A DNA stretch of 64,000 bases from NCBI RefSeq assembly GCF_004000985.1, contig NZ_BIMH01000021.1:1-64000 (forward strand), written 5' to 3'. The notes under the pieces are model-generated. The model had not been told where the DNA came from, searched no databases, and saw nothing but the letters and a program-made list of their open reading frames with translations. Both the position numbers and the translations under genes were made by a program. Shown in pieces: positions 16,998 through 26,359 of this stretch (its first letter is position 1; each line of letters begins with the position of its first letter). The stretch comes from Paenibacillus validus NBRC 15382. GTDB lineage: Bacteria > Bacillota > Bacilli > Paenibacillales > NBRC-103111.

Positions 16998-19409
16998 TTA
17001 CTTATTCAGCAAACGATAAATGACGACTGCCGCTTGCGCACGGGTGGAGTTAGCGTTCGGATTAAATGCCCCGCCTTCTTCGCCGACAATGATGCCCTGC
17101 GATGCGGACAATGCGACGCCCGCTTTCAACGATGCGTTGATCGATGCGCTGTCGTTGAATGCTTTCAACGCGGCGTCCGCATCGGCGACCGGCGCCAGAT
17201 CCTTCACAGCTATCAAGGCTCTGGCTGCAATTGTAGCCATCTCGGCACGCGTAATTTTACCGTTCGGATCGAATTGGCCTTCGGAACGACCGTTCACAAG
17301 ACCGTGCTTCACTGCCGAAGCCACATACGGCTTGAACCAGTCGGAATCGTTCACGTCGTCGAAGCTTTCTGCTGCATTCGGAACATCGAGACCGAACGTA
17401 TTGATGATCATTTTCGCGAACTCTGCACGAGTCACCGTATCATTCGGAACGAATTGCTTGTCAGCGCGACCTTCGACGATTCCCTTAGCCGCTGCCACCT
17501 CGATCTGACGTCCGGCCCACGTTTTAACGGATGCCGTGTCATCGAAGGTTACGTTGTTCTCGACGACTGTATAGGACGAGAATCCGCTGCGGTTGGCCGT
17601 CAGCTGGTTCGTGTCTGCATCGTACATCCCGCCGTAAATCACGAGTGCGCCGTCAACGATTTTCGCCAGTGTCAGTTTTTCTTTATCGAACTTGGAAGCA
17701 TCCTTGATCGGGAGGCTTAATTGGACCGGTTCACTGAAGGTGGATACGACTTTGCCGTCAACTGTAATCGTAAAATCAAGCACCACAGAAGCGACCGGCA
17801 AGTCCGTGGCAGCCGTTGCTACGGACGCATCCAGGTTTTGCACATCCAAGGTGGTATCGCCTTTAAACGCATCCGGGCTGAGAGCAACACCGATGCCGTT
17901 AAACTCGACTTTGACATGCGCTACACCATTGCTTTGCGCAGCCGCCAAGATGTCTTTCGCGAGCGGAACCGCTACGGACTTCGCATTGATGTTGCCCAGC
18001 GAGAGCTTGAGCTCCACTTTCAGGCCTGCGGTGTTTGCACCTAGCGCTTTCAGCTTGTCCGTCAATTGCTTGGCTTGCTCCGCGAGCGCTTGGATCTGTT
18101 TAACCAAAGCGGCCGCATCGAGCTTTAATTCCGCTTTATCTCCGGTCACGGTAACTTTACCGGAAAGATCGATCGTCGCTGCTTTTTCAAGAGCTTGCGC
18201 CGCTTTAGCTGCCAGGTTGTCGATGTACGCTTTCTTGCCGGCAGCATCCAGCTTCTCCAGTTCTTTAGCCGCATTATCCAATTCTTTGTTCACCGTATCG
18301 ACTTGCGGGCTGGTCGGATTGCTTGGCGTTCCGCCGCCACCGCCGCCCGTGCCGCCGCTGCTGCCGTCGTCATAAGACAAGGTGATTTCTTTCTTCAGTA
18401 AAACTTTATTATGTAACGGAAGCGTATCGACTAATTGGATCCGGGCATAAATTTCGCCGGTATAAGTGCCTTCCGTCTTGGTGCTTGCAGTCACTTTGCC
18501 TGTATTCTCATCATACGAAATGGCAGCGTTGCCGTTCGCAGGCTCGAAGCTCCAATCCAAAATAGCTGCCGGCACTTTTTGTCCCATAACATCAAAGGTA
18601 AAGCTGGTAGAGCCGCTTGTTCCGGATTCTACGACATTGCCTACCGAAGTGGCCGCCTCGTAACGCAGAACGGAAAGAGCTATATTTTCCAAAGCCTTAT
18701 GTTCAGGATCCGCTTCATTGATGAGATTCATAGCCACATCGGCTACATCTTCTTCATTAATCGGGTTCGATGGATTAACACCTTTCAAAACCGTGCTGAA
18801 ATAATTGTTTGGATCATCCATCACTTTCTTAATAGCAGCTTTAATTTCGACTTTCATTTTGTTCTCGTCAACGGCTAATGCAGCCAGCTGCGCAAGAGAC
18901 TTCTTACTGATCTGAGTCAGCAGCGAATCTTGAACCGCAAGCGCGTATTTAATCGCTTCATCGATCGTTAATTGAGGATCGTTCAAGTCCGTGTGGGCTT
19001 TATTCGCCAAGTCATTCAAGGTTTGGCGGATGACCGGATCGTTCAAATAATCGTAAGCCGCTTCTTTGTTCGTATTAAAGAACAAGCCGAGACTCGCAAA
19101 CAAATTCAAAACCTTGGCCGAGCTAATGTCCTGACCAATCTTATCGGTAAGCGGTTGTACCAAGGCTACATCGTCAATCGCTTTAAGCTTGGCGCGGGCA
19201 TCGCGGATCGGTTGCTTTTCCGTTGCGTCGTCCCACAGGAATGCCCGGTATTGCTGCAGCCTCGTTGCAACATCATCAATATCCGTTGCGGCATAAGCCG
19301 TGCTAATCCCAATCTTCTCGAACAAACCTTTGTTGCTCAGCGGCAGGCCTGCAAATGCGCTAAACGTTAAACTTGCAGCTACTGTAGTGGCTAATACCTT
19401 CTTCTTCAC
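16998..19409 (-). CDS. Secreted SLH-domain surface protein
   Basis: An 803-residue exported protein. Start is GTG at 19409, followed by a signal peptide (KKKVLATTVAASLTFSAFAG, likely cut after STAYA near residue 41). Residues 45-270 are helical with no known domain. An Ig-like segment (about 255-345) is followed by a Gly-rich linker (GGTGGGGGG), then a long helical and beta region. The C-terminal 165 residues hold three S-layer homology repeats (GIVEGRADKQFVPNDTVTRA, VNGRSEGQFDPNGKITRAE, SQGIIVGEEGGAFNPNANST) that bind pyruvylated wall polymer. It lies between the PHP phosphatase and wzz, unusual for an eps operon. Confidence 0.92.
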   Translation of the reverse strand: MKKKVLATTVAASLTFSAFAGLPLSNKGLFEKIGISTAYAATDIDDVATRLQQYRAFLWDDATEKQPIRDARAKLKAIDDVALVQPLTDKIGQDISSAKVLNLFASLGLFFNTNKEAAYDYLNDPVIRQTLNDLANKAHTDLNDPQLTIDEAIKYALAVQDSLLTQISKKSLAQLAALAVDENKMKVEIKAAIKKVMDDPNNYFSTVLKGVNPSNPINEEDVADVAMNLINEADPEHKALENIALSVLRYEAATSVGNVVESGTSGSTSFTFDVMGQKVPAAILDWSFEPANGNAAISYDENTGKVTASTKTEGTYTGEIYARIQLVDTLPLHNKVLLKKEITLSYDDGSSGGTGGGGGGTPSNPTSPQVDTVNKELDNAAKELEKLDAAGKKAYIDNLAAKAAQALEKAATIDLSGKVTVTGDKAELKLDAAALVKQIQALAEQAKQLTDKLKALGANTAGLKVELKLSLGNINAKSVAVPLAKDILAAAQSNGVAHVKVEFNGIGVALSPDAFKGDTTLDVQNLDASVATAATDLPVASVVLDFTITVDGKVVSTFSEPVQLSLPIKDASKFDKEKLTLAKIVDGALVIYGGMYDADTNQLTANRSGFSSYTVVENNVTFDDTASVKTWAGRQIEVAAAKGIVEGRADKQFVPNDTVTRAEFAKMIINTFGLDVPNAAESFDDVNDSDWFKPYVASAVKHGLVNGRSEGQFDPNGKITRAEMATIAARALIAVKDLAPVADADAALKAFNDSASINASLKAGVALSASQGIIVGEEGGAFNPNANSTRAQAAVVIYRLLNK

Positions 19410-19556
19410 TATTCACATTCCTCTCCTCGTTAAACTTTATGTATAAAGTAATATTCGAAGACACATCATCCCGTACCTGTGCGGCTGTAAGATATAGCGA
19501 ACAGAGAGATTCACCTTCTATATAACTTTATCGACAGTTATAGATCTATTTGCATA

Positions 19557-19563
19557 GTTCTTT
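19557..19563. promoter_or_regulatory. Single SinR-box-like heptamer in SLH leader
   Basis: GTTCTTT matches the Bacillus SinR consensus GTTCTYT and lies about 30 bases downstream of the predicted SLH -10. One heptamer is expected by chance every few kilobases, so support is slight. It is listed because sinR is encoded at 41939-42280. Confidence 0.2.
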
Positions 19564-19591
19564 ATACTCATTCTTCTATCTTGCTTTAAAA

Positions 19592-19620
19592 ATGTTAACA
19601 TGATCGGATAAGTCGGTCAA
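19592..19620 (-). promoter_or_regulatory. Sigma-A-type promoter for the SLH gene
   Basis: On the minus strand TTGACC (19615-19620) and TAACAT (19592-19597) are separated by exactly 17 bases, about 180 bases before the SLH GTG. The intervening leader is AT-rich without an obvious terminator. Confidence 0.5.
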
Positions 19621-19669
19621 TAAATATTGTTAAATCTAAACGTTTTTTTAGTTCCCGGGAACCGCGTCG

Positions 19670-20434
19670 CTATGACCAGAAGCTCCACCATTTCTTCTTA
19701 TGCGCTTGGGGCACAAGCACGGGGACTTCTTCATTATGAATGATTCTTCTCGCATTTTCTGTGATATAGCCCACCTTGGCCTCCCCGCATTGCTCAGCCA
19801 CCAGCGAATAGGCCTGACGAAGGGCGAACGCCCGGCTGTCGACATTGTGAGCGTCGGATGAGATAAAGTGAGCCAGGCCTTGCTCGCACCAAGCGAAGCA
19901 TAGCTTCTGCAGCTTGCGGCCGAAGGCGCCGTTGACGGAATGGGACGTAAGCTGGGCCAGCGCGCCCAGATCGATGAGGCGGGCCAGCTTATCGGGAGAT
20001 GCGGCAAGAACCGCGTTGCGTTCCGGGTGGGCGATGATCGGAATGCGGTTCATGAGCCTCAGCTCATGAATCATTTCTTCTGTGTAAGCAGGAACGTCGG
20101 CGGTCGGCAGCTCAAGGAGCAGGTAAGCGGTATCATGCAAAGTAATCGCATGGCCGGACTGCAGCTCGTCCAGCAGTTCCCGGTGAATCCGCACCTCTTG
20201 GCCGGCAAGCACCTTGACGGCTATAGCGTTCTCCTCCAGCAATGTGTTCAGCTTAGCGACGTCATGGCGAACTTGACCGCCGGGGTTCGTGTATTTTCCG
20301 TTATAATGATGGGGCGTAGCGATGAGGGTATGTATGCCTTCCTTCTCGGCCGCTTGAGCCATGAGAAGGGCTTGACGCTCGTCCGCAGCGCCATCGTCGA
20401 TACCGGGCAGTATATGCGTATGTATATCAATCAA
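19670..20434 (-). CDS. PHP-family protein-tyrosine phosphatase (YwqE/CpsB type)
   Basis: A 254-residue metal-dependent phosphatase that dephosphorylates BY-kinases and related targets. PHP metal ligands are visible: DIHTHILPGIDDGA at the start, ATPHHYNGKYTN near 40, GQEVRIHRE near 78, IAHPERN near 138 and SSDAHNVDSRAF near 192. Start is a TTG at 20434 after AGGGAGAATGG. It is the first gene of cluster I. Phosphatase, SLH, Wzz and kinase in one run imply coordinated control of polymer length and export. Confidence 0.93.
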   Translation of the reverse strand: MIDIHTHILPGIDDGAADERQALLMAQAAEKEGIHTLIATPHHYNGKYTNPGGQVRHDVAKLNTLLEENAIAVKVLAGQEVRIHRELLDELQSGHAITLHDTAYLLLELPTADVPAYTEEMIHELRLMNRIPIIAHPERNAVLAASPDKLARLIDLGALAQLTSHSVNGAFGRKLQKLCFAWCEQGLAHFISSDAHNVDSRAFALRQAYSLVAEQCGEAKVGYITENARRIIHNEEVPVLVPQAHKKKWWSFWS

Positions 20435-20480
20435 GTTTCCATTCTCCCTACCTTCATATCATTCTTTATTGCATAATTAA

Positions 20481-20510
20481 ATTATAGAGGTTCGGGAACA
20501 CGTTTGTCAT
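20481..20510 (-). promoter_or_regulatory. Promoter for cluster I (PHP phosphatase gene)
   Basis: On the minus strand ATGACA (20505-20510) is followed after 18 bases by a perfect TATAAT (20481-20486), 46 bases upstream of the TTG start. No SinR-type box was seen within it. Confidence 0.6.
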
Positions 20511-20615
20511 TCGCGTTTTCTGTGAATTTTCGCACCATTTCAATGTTGGGATTTACTTCACAAATCGACAAGCAGTATAATGAATGACTGTGAACTGTTA
20601 CGTTATTACCATCCA

Positions 20616-20624
20616 TGTTATAAT
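20616..20624 (+). promoter_or_regulatory. Extended -10 promoter of the histidine kinase gene
   Basis: TG-T-TATAAT is an extended -10 element 34 bases upstream of the kinase ATG. The -35 position is poor, as is common with extended -10 promoters. It is divergent from the cluster I promoter. Confidence 0.5.
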
Positions 20625-20657
20625 GAAATGAATGCGACAGGCAGGTGATCTCATTTC

Positions 20658-22202
20658 ATGCAGAAAATTCCAGTTGTTCGTGATAAAAGAAGTTCCGATA
20701 TTCTGATCATTCCGTCGGATGAAGTCGTGAAGATCGAAAGCATCCGAGATAAAGAATACATCGTTCATACCGCGAACGATAAATTTTATTGGGCTGCCTC
20801 CCTCGAAGCTTTCGAAGAGTGTCTGTTCGAAGAAGGCTTCCGTTTGATCGATCAGATGAACGTCGTGAACATGAACCATGTGAAAGAATATGATCCGCGC
20901 AAAGGCGTCGTCAAACTGCAAACCGGCTCCTCCACCTCCTACAAGACCGCGTCGGCGGCATGGATACAAGGCGAACATGTCACCAACGTCATCAATCTCT
21001 TACGCAAGATGAAAGATCTGGATCACGGCATCCCGGAAGAGGACGACGACATCTTCGAAACGATCTTGGCGCAGGAAGAAGACTATCGGTTTGCCCGTTC
21101 ATATGCGATGATTAAAGCGCTTTACGAGAAAAAAAAAGCCGAGATTCTGCTCGAAGAAAGCGAGCTGCGGTATAAATCGTTGTTCGAGCATAACCCCGAT
21201 CCGATCTGTTCGCTCAATTTGAGCGGGCACATCACCAGCGTAAACCCGGCAATGTTCGCCGTTGCCGGCTATACGGAGAAAGATTTGCTTCACAAAACGA
21301 TCGATACGCTGCTTGTTCCGGAACATTACGCCCGTTGGTCGCAGAGCTTCTTCGAAACGCTGAAAGGCGCGACCCCTCATTACGAGCTTTCGTTCCGGCA
21401 CAAAAATGAGGACCGGCTGGTCGAGCTGAGCGTATTGAACTTCCCGATCTTCGTAGGCAAACAGATCGCAGGCGTCTATATGATCGGCCAGGACATCAGC
21501 GAACGCAAACGCGCGGAAGAAATGCTCATCCGTTCGGAGAAGCTGTCCATCGTCGGACAACTCGCGGCCGGTGTCGCGCACGAAATCCGTAATCCGCTGA
21601 CTTCGCTCAAAGGGTTCGTACAGTTGATGCAATCCCGGGTAGCCGGGTTCGACAACTACTTCAACATCATGATGGAGGAACTCGAACGCATCAACTTTAT
21701 CGTCAGCGAATTTCTCGTCATCGCCAAGCCGCAATCGGTCAAGTTCCAGCCGAAGGATGCGGCCGTTATTTTGCACAATACGATATTGCTGATCGGTTCC
21801 CAAGCCATTATCCATAACGTCAATATTGTCACCGAAACGGATCACGACGTGCCGCTCATCAATTGCGACGAGAATCAAATCAAACAGGTGTTCATCAATA
21901 TTTTGAACAACTCGGTAGATTCCATGGAAGAAGGCGGCGAAATCCGCATTCAATTCAAAAAACAAGAGGACGGTTACGTCCTGATGCGTTTCACCGACCA
22001 GGGCTGCGGGATTCCGGAGGATCGCATTCCGAGATTGGGCGAGCCGTTCTATACGACGAAGGAGAAAGGCACAGGCCTCGGCCTGATGGTCACGTTCAAA
22101 ATCATCGAAAGCCACGGGGGCAAAATGAAAATATTCAGCGAAGTCGGAAAAGGGACGACGGTTGAGATTTATATGCCCGCGGCTGATTCCGCTCCTCGTT
22201 AG
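20658..22202 (+). CDS. Soluble PAS-domain sensor histidine kinase with LytTR-like N-terminus
   Basis: A 514-residue protein without membrane segments. Residues 1-95 look like a LytTR DNA-binding-type domain (VVKIESIRDKEYIVHTAN, MNVVNMNHVKEYDPRKG). A linker follows, then a PAS domain (about 170-282), HisKA with H308 in VAHEIRNPLTSLKG, and an ATPase domain with ILNNSVDSM, GCGIP and GTGLGLM. The kinase core resembles the KinA/KinE group that feeds the Spo0 phosphorelay. No response regulator is adjacent, as expected for a phosphorelay kinase. A LytTR-like module on a kinase is unusual, and its function is unknown. Confidence 0.88.
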   Translation: MQKIPVVRDKRSSDILIIPSDEVVKIESIRDKEYIVHTANDKFYWAASLEAFEECLFEEGFRLIDQMNVVNMNHVKEYDPRKGVVKLQTGSSTSYKTASAAWIQGEHVTNVINLLRKMKDLDHGIPEEDDDIFETILAQEEDYRFARSYAMIKALYEKKKAEILLEESELRYKSLFEHNPDPICSLNLSGHITSVNPAMFAVAGYTEKDLLHKTIDTLLVPEHYARWSQSFFETLKGATPHYELSFRHKNEDRLVELSVLNFPIFVGKQIAGVYMIGQDISERKRAEEMLIRSEKLSIVGQLAAGVAHEIRNPLTSLKGFVQLMQSRVAGFDNYFNIMMEELERINFIVSEFLVIAKPQSVKFQPKDAAVILHNTILLIGSQAIIHNVNIVTETDHDVPLINCDENQIKQVFINILNNSVDSMEEGGEIRIQFKKQEDGYVLMRFTDQGCGIPEDRIPRLGEPFYTTKEKGTGLGLMVTFKIIESHGGKMKIFSEVGKGTTVEIYMPAADSAPR

Positions 22203-22214
22203 CACCCTCATGAG

Positions 22215-22254
22215 AAAAGCCTGCCGATACCTCACAAGGTTTCGGCAGGCTTTT
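22215..22254. terminator. Bidirectional terminator between kinase and prkA
   Basis: AAAAGCCTGCCGA and TCGGCAGGCTTTT form a perfect 13-bp stem, with A and T runs at the two ends. It therefore works for the plus-strand kinase and the convergent minus-strand prkA. Confidence 0.88.
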
Positions 22255-22274
22255 CCGTTGTAACGCCGGCAGGA

Positions 22275-24170
22275 CTATCTGTTCAGCAGGCTTCCCACAT
22301 AACGCAGCAGCTCGTTAGCAGAGGCTGTCGTGTACCCGTGTTCTTCCACAAGCCGCTTGATCACTTCGTTGATCCGTTTCAATTGATTTTCATCCGGCGT
22401 CTTGGTGGACGTCGTAATTTTCACGATATCCTTCAGATCGGTGAACAGCTTCTTCTCAATCGCCTCGCGCAGCCGCTCGTGGCTGCTGTAATCGAACCGC
22501 CGCCCCTTGCGGGAGTACGTGGACATGCGGATCAAAATTTCTTCGCGGAACGCCTTCTTCGCATTCTCCGAAATGCCGATCTGCTCCTCGATCGATCGCA
22601 TCAGCCTCTCGTCCGGGTCCATCTCCTCGCCGGTCAGCGGGTCTTTAATTTTCCCCCAGTTGCAGTAAGCTTCAATGTTGTCGAGGTAGTTGTTGAACAG
22701 CGTCTTGGCGGACTCGTCGAACGAGTAAACGAACGCCTTCTGCACTTCCTTCTTCGCCAGCTCGTCGTACTCTTTACGCGCGATCGAGATGAAGTTCAAG
22801 TACCGTTCACGCTCATCCTTCGTAATCGAAGGATGCTGATCGAGACCGTCCTTCAGGGCGCGAAGCACGTCGAGCGCGTTAATGAACTCCAGGTCGTGAC
22901 GAATCAAGGCGCTGGAGATGCGGTTGATGACATAACGCGGATCGATCCCAGTCATGCCTTCCTCCAGAAATTCGTTCTGCATCTCCTTCAAATCGGCATC
23001 CTTGTAGCCCTCGACTTCTTGCCCGTCATACATGCGCATCTTCTTGACGAGGTCCATCCCCTGCTTCTTCGATTCCTTCAAGCGCGTCAAAATCGAGAAG
23101 ATCGCCGCCGCCCGCAGCGAATGCGGAGCGATATGTACGTGTTTCATGTCACTCTGCTGGATCAGCTTCCCATATATTTTCTCCTCTTCCGATACCTTCA
23201 GGTTGTACGGGATCGGCATGACGATCATACGCGACTGAAGCGCTTCGTTCTTCTTGTTCGCAATGAACGACTTGTACTCGGATTCGTTCGTATGCGCCAC
23301 GATAAGCTCATCCGCCGATATTAACGCAAACCGCCCCGCTTTAAAGTTGCCTTCTTGCGTCAAGGAAAGCAGGTTCCACAAAAATTTCTCGTCGCACTTC
23401 AGCATTTCCTGGAACTCCATTAACCCCCGGTTCGCCTTGTTCAGCTCCCCGTCGAAACGGTATGCGCGCGGATCCGATTCGGAGCCGAACTCCGTAATCG
23501 TGGAAAAGTCGATGCTGCCCGTCAAATCCGCAATGTCCTGCGACTTCGGATCGGAAGGACTGAACGTCCCGATCCCTGTACGGGTGTCCTCGGAAATAAG
23601 CACCCGCTCCACCAGCACGTCCTCGATGCGCCCCCCATATTCCTCCCGAACCCGAATTTGGCACGACGGGCACAGGTTGCCCTCAATCTTCACGCCGAAC
23701 TCCCGCTCCACATCCGGCCGAAGCTCCAGCGGAATCAGGTGCAGCGGCTCCTCATGCATCGGGCAGCCCTTGATCGCGAAGACGGCGCCTTCGTCGGTAC
23801 GCGAATATCGCTCCAGCCCGCGCTTAAGCATCGTGACGATTGTCGATTTCCCCCCGCTGACAGGTCCCATCAGCAGCAAGATGCGTTTGCGGACGTCCAG
23901 ACGTCTTGCCGCCGAATGAAAGTATTCTTCGACCAATTTCTCGATCGGATGATTGAGCCCGAAAATTTCTTTCTCAAAAAATTGATATTTTCGATGCCCA
24001 TTCTCCTCTACAATTCCATGAGAGGCGATCATTTCGTACACGCGCGCATGAGCCGTCATGGCAAGTCGAGGATTGTCGCGGAGCTTCTCCAGGTACTCGG
24101 CGAAGGTACCGGTCCATGCCAGTCTTTCGGTTTCCGTGCGATAATCGGCAATTTTCTTGAATATATTCAT
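22275..24170 (-). CDS. prkA: PrkA family serine protein kinase
   Basis: A 631-residue AAA+/kinase protein. The P-loop LLLMGPVSGGKSTIV is near residue 108. CPMHEEPLHLIP and GNLCPSCQIRVREEYGG (about 140-195) are hallmark PrkA stretches, and the C-terminal half carries the eukaryotic-kinase-like region. In Bacillus PrkA is linked to sporulation and carbon starvation, and some PrkA proteins have been reported to act as AAA+ proteases. Start is ATG at 24170 with GGAGGAGG upstream. The usual partners yhbH and spoVR are not adjacent here. Length and motifs are normal. Confidence 0.95.
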   Translation of the reverse strand: MNIFKKIADYRTETERLAWTGTFAEYLEKLRDNPRLAMTAHARVYEMIASHGIVEENGHRKYQFFEKEIFGLNHPIEKLVEEYFHSAARRLDVRKRILLLMGPVSGGKSTIVTMLKRGLERYSRTDEGAVFAIKGCPMHEEPLHLIPLELRPDVEREFGVKIEGNLCPSCQIRVREEYGGRIEDVLVERVLISEDTRTGIGTFSPSDPKSQDIADLTGSIDFSTITEFGSESDPRAYRFDGELNKANRGLMEFQEMLKCDEKFLWNLLSLTQEGNFKAGRFALISADELIVAHTNESEYKSFIANKKNEALQSRMIVMPIPYNLKVSEEEKIYGKLIQQSDMKHVHIAPHSLRAAAIFSILTRLKESKKQGMDLVKKMRMYDGQEVEGYKDADLKEMQNEFLEEGMTGIDPRYVINRISSALIRHDLEFINALDVLRALKDGLDQHPSITKDERERYLNFISIARKEYDELAKKEVQKAFVYSFDESAKTLFNNYLDNIEAYCNWGKIKDPLTGEEMDPDERLMRSIEEQIGISENAKKAFREEILIRMSTYSRKGRRFDYSSHERLREAIEKKLFTDLKDIVKITTSTKTPDENQLKRINEVIKRLVEEHGYTTASANELLRYVGSLLNR

Positions 24171-24339
24171 GATTCATAACCTCCTCCGGGCTTTGCGGCG
24201 CAAAACCAGCTTCATGAGCATCGGTACAGGATAAGGGCAGCAATAACATCCTTTGTATCGACATCGGGAACCCTCTTTCAGTAATCCGAAGTGTATTAAA
24301 TACCTATGCAGGAAAGCGGACGAAGTTGACCGAAATTTT

Positions 24340-24368
24340 TAGACAAATTGTTGGATATGGCCTATAAT
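24340..24368 (+). promoter_or_regulatory. Promoter of the DUF2161 gene
   Basis: TAGACA (24340-24345) and TATAAT (24363-24368) are separated by 17 bases, 39 bases before the preferred GTG start. This is a near-consensus sigma-A promoter. Confidence 0.65.
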
Positions 24369-24407
24369 GGCTGTAGTTAACAACCGATGGAAGGAGTGCG
24401 GACCCGA

Positions 24408-25214
24408 GTGGCGATCAAAAGCGAAACCGAGCTGTACGCCCCCGTCAAAACTTACCTGGAGCAGCTCGGCTATGAGGTGCGGGGCGAGGTGCGCCACTGC
24501 GATTTGGTCGCGATCCGCGGCGACGAGCCGCCGCTTATCGTAGAGCTGAAGCGAAGCTTCTCGATTCCGCTGCTGCTGCAAGCCATCGACCGGCTGCGGA
24601 TGTCTCGCACCGTCTACGTCGCCTTCGAGAAGCCGGACAAAGGCAGAGCGCCTCACCGTGCAAGCTGGCCCGAGCTTCGAACCTTATGCGGCATGCTCGG
24701 GCTCGGGATGATGACCGTGCAGTTCTACAAAACAAAAAAACCTCGCGTCGAGGTTGAATGTCATCCGCCCGAAGCGGCCGAAGGCCGGCTGAGCGCCGGA
24801 AACGGACGGAGGCCCAGAACGAGCAAATATGCGGCCGGCAAGCTGGAGCAGGAGTTCCGCGAACGACAGGGCGATTACAACGTTGGCGGGAGCTCGAAGC
24901 GCAAGCTCGTGACCGCGTATCGCGAGAAATCGCTGCACCTCGCCGCACTGCTAAGGCAGTACGGACCGATGTCTCCGCGCAAGCTGCGCGACATGACCGG
25001 AAACAGCCGCTCGGCCGCCATGCTCCAGAAGAACGTATACCTCTGGTTTCAACGCGTGGAACGAGGCGTATACCAGCTCACCCCGCAGGGCGAGGAAGCG
25101 CTGCTGACGTACGCTCATGTCGTCCAGGCATTCCGGCTGGAACCCGTCCCCCTAACCGGGGAAACGAACGAAGCTGCAGCCGAACCCATCGGCAGCCTCA
25201 GCGGCTCCGTGTGA
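24408..25214 (+). CDS. DUF2161 family PD-(D/E)xK-like putative phosphodiesterase
   Basis: A 268-residue protein. The N-terminal 100 residues show a PD-(D/E)xK nuclease-like core: ETELYAPVKTYLEQLGYEVR, then HCDLVAIRG (acidic residue) and PLIVELKRSFS (the E-x-K). The C-terminal part (about 165-250) resembles a winged helix (LAALLRQYGPMSPRKLRDMT). I prefer the GTG at 24408, preceded by AAGGAG, over the upstream in-frame ATG at 24387, which overlaps that site. It is monocistronic and divergent from prkA. The biological role of the family is not established. Confidence 0.75.
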   Translation: MAIKSETELYAPVKTYLEQLGYEVRGEVRHCDLVAIRGDEPPLIVELKRSFSIPLLLQAIDRLRMSRTVYVAFEKPDKGRAPHRASWPELRTLCGMLGLGMMTVQFYKTKKPRVEVECHPPEAAEGRLSAGNGRRPRTSKYAAGKLEQEFRERQGDYNVGGSSKRKLVTAYREKSLHLAALLRQYGPMSPRKLRDMTGNSRSAAMLQKNVYLWFQRVERGVYQLTPQGEEALLTYAHVVQAFRLEPVPLTGETNEAAAEPIGSLSGSV

Positions 25215-25231
25215 CCGCGCAGCCCTGCGCT

Positions 25232-26170
25232 TCAACCCTGAATGTGCCGTCGGGCTCCCCGCTTGAGCAGCTCCTTGTGAATCCAAATCGCGGCTTGCGA
25301 CCCTTCGCCCATGGCGATGACCGATTGCTCGGCATGCACGCCGATGTCTCCGGCCGCCCATACGCCGGGCACCTGGGTCATTTTCGTTCGCGGGTCGGTG
25401 ACGATGTGTTTGTTCTCCATCCGCTCGATGCCGAGCGAGACCGCCCAATCGGAGTGAACCCTGTTCCCGCCGAAGGCGATGAATCCCCGTTCTCCCTGTA
25501 TCGTCTCGCCCGTCGTTAAACGAACGCCGCCGAAGGCTCCCTCTTCCGAACTTCCGTTTCCTAAGACTTCAGCAATCTCCGCCTCCACGTATGCAATGCC
25601 AAGCTCCTCGAGCTTTCCCCTATGCGCGCTGCCTATCGCCTTCCGTTCATGATTGACATACACCAGATCATCGCACCAATACTTCAGCGCGAGCGCCATT
25701 CCGGAGCCGGCTTCGCCCGCCCCCATCACGATCGTTCGTCTGCCGACCGTCTCGTAGCCGTCGCAATCCGGGCATACATACACGCTATAACCGAGCCTCT
25801 CTTCCAATCCGGGTAAGGCCGGATAGCGGTCGGCAATGCCTGTCGCGATCAGCAGCGTTCTGCCCTTCAGGACCCCGCCGCTCCCACCGCCGTATAAGGC
25901 GACCTCGAACGTCTCCCCGTCGCGCGCGGCGGCAAGCGCTTCATCCTGCACGAACTCCACCCCTAACCGCTGCGCCTGGAGCTGTCCGAGACGCCGCAGC
26001 TCCTGTCCGGAGACGCCGTCCGGCCAACCGATGAGGTTCCGGTAGCTGCGGCACAGCGTTGACCTGCCGTAACCCTTGTCCACAACCTTGACGCGGTGGC
26101 CGTAACGGCCTAGCTGAATCGCCGCTTGAAGCCCGGCAAACCCTCCGCCGACAATGATGCAATCGTACAT
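25232..26170 (-). CDS. FAD-dependent oxidoreductase, thioredoxin-reductase-like
   Basis: A 312-residue pyridine-nucleotide-disulfide oxidoreductase. It has an FAD-binding start IIVGGGFAGLQAAIQLGRYG, the redox motif CPDC (in VYVCPDCDGYE, near residue 133), an NAD(P)-binding GAGEAGSGMALAL region, and a C-terminal AAGDIG for FAD. The length and CxxC position fit the low-molecular-weight thioredoxin reductase group, but CPDC replaces the usual CATC and no thioredoxin gene is adjacent. A specialised disulfide reductase is possible. It is convergent with the DUF2161 gene across 17 bases. Confidence 0.88.
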   Translation of the reverse strand: MYDCIIVGGGFAGLQAAIQLGRYGHRVKVVDKGYGRSTLCRSYRNLIGWPDGVSGQELRRLGQLQAQRLGVEFVQDEALAAARDGETFEVALYGGGSGGVLKGRTLLIATGIADRYPALPGLEERLGYSVYVCPDCDGYETVGRRTIVMGAGEAGSGMALALKYWCDDLVYVNHERKAIGSAHRGKLEELGIAYVEAEIAEVLGNGSSEEGAFGGVRLTTGETIQGERGFIAFGGNRVHSDWAVSLGIERMENKHIVTDPRTKMTQVPGVWAAGDIGVHAEQSVIAMGEGSQAAIWIHKELLKRGARRHIQG

Positions 26171-26359
26171 AAGCAGAATGCTCCTTCCTCTCCCCGTTCA
26201 GTTACAAACTAGTTTCCCCATAAGGATGGACATTCCATGCATGATGCTTCACGTAGACCTAAAAGCCTAATCTAAACTTTATAATTAGGTAAATTGGCCT
26301 ATTTCCAGTTTTTAATGTACACTAAATTGGTAGGAGTCATTTGTATAGGAGGGGTCATC

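Noticed and set aside
17020-18401. Several plus-strand frames of 60-227 codons across the SLH gene
   Set aside because: They are GC-rich shadows of the minus-strand SLH gene, which has a signal peptide and three SLH repeats. The shadow products resemble nothing and lack ribosome sites.
19640-19665. Terminator after the PHP phosphatase gene
   Set aside because: GGTTCCCGGGAACT is followed on the minus strand by A residues, not T. The T-run lies on the wrong side for this gene.
21099-22235. A 378-codon minus-strand frame over the histidine kinase
   Set aside because: It runs antisense to conserved kinase motifs and crosses the terminator. It is not a gene.
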